Shown here in pieces: positions 60,977 through 64,000 of a stretch of DNA of 64,000 nucleotides. Below the pieces are notes generated by a model. It made no database searches and had not been told where the DNA came from. It saw only the letters and a program-made list of their open reading frames with translations. Both the position numbers and the translations under genes were made by a program. The stretch lies in assembly GCA_002794735.1 (NCBI GenBank), contig NBAZ01000002.1:496001-560000 (forward strand). The letters are read 5' to 3'. Source of the stretch: Pyrrhoderma lamaoense. Lineage: Eukaryota > Basidiomycota > Agaricomycetes > Hymenochaetales > Hymenochaetaceae. Position 1 is the first letter of the stretch. Every line of letters starts with the position of its first letter.

Positions 60977-62806
60977 GGTGAGGCTGATAGTATGCGCGGT
61001 GTAAAGTCTTGGGGTAGTGTGTGTTGTGTTGTGTTGTGCAAGTAGGTGGGTAGAGAGTGAGTACTACCGAGGAAAGATGCGTACTGTACGGGAGAGGGTA
61101 CAACAGACGGAGGAGGAAGGGGGGACACGAGCTTAAAGGAATGACGGGGGGAGAGGGATATAGGGAATATATATATAAATATAAGGAGAGATAATATATA
61201 AATATTATATATCCAGAGATAGTCAACGCAAACTTAATAGATAGTCTCTTTTTGCTTTCATACACGGGGCAGTTGAGCCAGATCAAAGACAACAAATGGC
61301 CCATTTATCTACTTTTTTTACATTCACCCCTCCCTTCCCGTCCCGTCACACAAATTCACTGCTAGCACTACTGCGCTCACATATTTCATATTTCATCCAC
61401 AGCAATCGTCACGCAGCCCCCTCGGAAGGAGAGGGAGAAGTGAGAGAGAAGGAAGGGGGGAAAGCTAAGGAAACTAAGACTAATGGGCGAAAATTCGCGC
61501 GGGCGCGTTGTATGTAAACGTATAGTGCAAAAAGAGGTAAAAGCAAAACCCAAGAACGGCTCCTCGCGTGTTCAGGGTCCAATAATTTCAAATCGAATAG
61601 AAATATGAAATATGTATAAGAACCCCCGGCTAGATTACCTAAGACGATATATGGAGCCGAGCTGGCCGACGAATAGACCCGGGCGAGAGAAGAAAGATAC
61701 GATTGATGGAGATCTTGAACTTCCTTCCGTTTCGCTGATAACACCCACTCTGACTCTTGTCGTGCCTTCATCCCCTATTTTCTCGGCTCTTTCTTTCCTC
61801 TCCCGTCTGCTCGCAACGTGCCCCGCCCATCCAAGCTAGAAGCCCTAGTTCCCTACGAGGAACTCTCTACTCTCACACTCACAACTACCCGCCGCTGCTG
61901 CTGGTCTCTATCTGCTTCATATCCCCCCTCCTCTCTCCCTGAGTACACCGTGACTGTCTCTCGCACGGATATTAAGCTATAAGACAGTGTTACTCACGCT
62001 CATCCCCCTCCCTTTGAGTCTTTCGACCCCCTCCTCGCTCTGTGCTAACGTCGGCAAATACCCTTTCCGTCCGCATACTACGGGCTCGCCAAAGTAGAAA
62101 AAAAGGAACTAGAACTAAAACTCAAAAAAAAAAAGACATCATCACTCAACATTCCGAGCTACACGCCCCCTCTCTTCTCTCTTCGTCTTTGGCCCCGGGC
62201 TTTAGGCTAGCCATCACGAAAAAGAAACGGAAACAGAATCGGAATCGGAAACGAAGAAAAAAGAAGAAGAGAAAAAAAAGAAAAGGATAAGAGAGAAAAC
62301 CTTCGTTGTCTTATCTCCTAAACTAAAACTAAAAAAACCCAAAAATCTTGAATCTTGATTTCGATTTCGATTTTTACTTTCGTGCTTCCCCTCCTCCCCT
62401 CCTCCCTTCCTTTCTTCTGTCGTACTACTATACTAGTCTACTATACCCATTACCTTGTCGTATCTGTATCTATGTATATCATCTGACCTATGTACTGTAC
62501 TTACCCATAAAAAACATTGAACATAAAATAGAAGAAAGAAAAGGCGTTTATCTCTCTTACCTCTCCGTCCCTCCATCCCTCCGTCTCTCCGAGTCGATCA
62601 CTTACAGCTCTATCCTATCCCAATAACCCTATTTTGATACAAAAATGCAATAGTTCCAAAATGTTTAATGCGTCCGTTCCCCCCTCGTGCACATGCGCTC
62701 GTCACGGCCAATTTAAGGGGAATCTTTAACCATGACCATGAGCATGACCAACGTTCAGGGACACAAGCGCTAAACAAAACAAACAAACAAAAAAAGTATA
62801 CCCTTT

Positions 62807-62829
62807 GTGCTCGTGCTCGTGCTCATGCT
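62807..62829. repeat. GTGCTC microsatellite
   Basis: About four copies of GTGCTC, the last one changed to CATGCTG. Confidence 0.7.
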
Positions 62830-63034
62830 GGTTTTTCCTGCTCCCCATTATCATCAAACGCGTCTATCAGTCTGAATGTATATTTATATTCAAATTTATG
62901 TTTATGTTTAAATTTATGTTTTGTGTTTATGTTTTGATAGAGCTGTGTAACCGTTCGTGAGTGTACCGCGGTACATTCACCGTATCATACGTATCGTAGG
63001 TATCTAACACATTCTTCTGATATCTAATTCGTAC

Positions 63035-63073
63035 GATATGATCTAATATGATCTGATATGATATGATATGATT
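63035..63073. repeat. GATATGATCT-type tandem repeat
   Basis: Overlapping GATATGATCT and ATATG units in tandem. Confidence 0.75.
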
Positions 63074-64000
63074 TGAAAATGGTGGTACACGTCCCGTTCC
63101 TCAGAGCTAACATTCTGAGCTGGCGTCTTGAGTCCTGGAGTTAACCCGTCGTACCTACCATATCTATGTCGATGCATAATTATATTTGTATCTATATCTA
63201 TATCTGATACCAATTTACATTCCCAACTACATCTGTATCTTTATCCATGACTATGTCTGTGGCTATCAAGATGATGATAGCGATACTATACCCTACCCTT
63301 CTACAACCCGTTACTAACTTACTCCCTCACACGGAATGAGATGAAACGAAATGAAATAGGACGAAAGAAACGAAACAGAAACGAATCTGATCGTATAAGG
63401 TATAAGAGAGAATCCTAAAAATGCACCCCTCGGGGAACGGAAAACGGGGAGGGGGAAAACAGTCTCGGAGATAAACTGATAAGTAATGCTCCGTAAATGA
63501 GCTGATTTCAAAAAGTGTGAATAACATGTATGGGATTGATGATGAGGTGGAGGATCCGGGAGATTCCCCACTTTTCCCTTCACTCAAAGAAAGAAGAAAG
63601 AAGGAAAGGTTAATTTCGCGACGCGAAGAAAAATTTAAAAAAGAGAGAGAAGAAGCAAGGAAAGTACAAGGTCGTCAGCTCGCTCTCTCGCTTGCTAATA
63701 CCGAATACCGAGCATCAAGGTATTTCATTATGATATAATGATTGTCGACTAGCGAACTTTCGAATATCTGGGATCAAATAATAAATAACAAATAACAAAT
63801 GACGAATAACAAAATATTAATGCGGCCACTTCTTACCTGAACCCGTCCCCCTATCTAGTCAATCCACCCCCATCCCCGCTTGAGGATAGTCATCATCATA
63901 TAAAGATATACTCATGCAAGTTAACAAAGTAAAAAGAATAAAAATTGTAGCTGATGGATATGAGTTAACACGGGTTTACACGTCATATGTAAACACCTTT

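Larger units (their letters stand above)
60977..64000. other. Right-hand gene-poor region rich in simple repeats
   Basis: About 3 kb with no gene I can support. It has alternating pyrimidine- and purine-rich tracts (61300-61950, 62090-62290) and several microsatellites. A short frame at 63517-63738 (MNNMYGIDDEVEDPGDSPLF, then a charged helix-like stretch) might be an exon of a gene to the right, but nothing supports it further. Confidence 0.45.

Noticed and set aside
62042..62290. 82-codon Lys/Arg-rich frame
   Set aside because: Simple purine-rich repeat sequence; no other sign of a gene.

Overview
The window looks like nuclear DNA of a filamentous fungus, most probably a basidiomycete. The genes are split by many short GT-AG introns (about 40-110 nt). 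The gene set is eukaryotic and fungal (Pol III subunit, Kin4-type kinase, Kes1/Osh4, Nhp6, Tma64/eIF2D), and the cytochrome P450 has the look of basidiomycete families. The order cannot be fixed by eye. No rRNA, tRNA, CRISPR array or intact transposon was seen.

Layout. 1-2683 (-): 5' part of RPC2, running off the left edge. 3043-7689 (+): an ERCC6L2-type Snf2 ATPase sharing a 359-bp divergent promoter with RPC2. 7975-9370 (-) and 10502-11848 (+): a divergent pair of secreted GH17-like proteins; a third copy lies at 23257-24576 (+). 12236-14468 (+): adenylosuccinate lyase. 15464-19246 (+): Kin4-like kinase with a KA1-like C-terminus, followed by a very T/C-rich stretch. 20835-22617 (-): a protein with an integrase-type H2C2 zinc finger. 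26441-28287 (+): oxysterol-binding protein. 28820-30039 (+): metallophosphoesterase. 30845-31458 (-): Nhp6-like HMG-box protein. 32116-34272 (+): eIF2D/Tma64. 58542-60976 (-): cytochrome P450.

The accessory part is 34.9-56.8 kb. It carries five related genes of a family I do not recognise (34988-36334, 37971-38847, 40888-41852, 52792-53699, 55804-56737, all +). They share exon layout, a TATA box 75-130 bp before the ATG and, in four of five, a Cys/His motif C-[IF]-N-x2-H followed by further Cys/His. The 40.9- and 52.8-kb copies sit between flanks that are about 95% identical by eye, while their coding exons differ strongly and their introns are intermediate. A second block, with a decayed minus-strand reading frame, recurs at about 39.0-40.5, 49.8-51.2 and 54.7-55.4 kb. 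The region is therefore a set of segmental duplications whose coding parts have diverged fastest. This is the most interesting part of the window. An unrecognised single gene (44261-44987, -) lies inside it.

A caution for every reader: at least ten single-base losses, nearly all in homopolymer runs (mostly G/C), break otherwise well-conserved genes (Kin4, eIF2D, metallophosphoesterase, P450, all three GH17-like genes, one family gene). This pattern fits homopolymer undercalling in the assembly better than mass pseudogenisation. Gene models below state where a frame step is needed.
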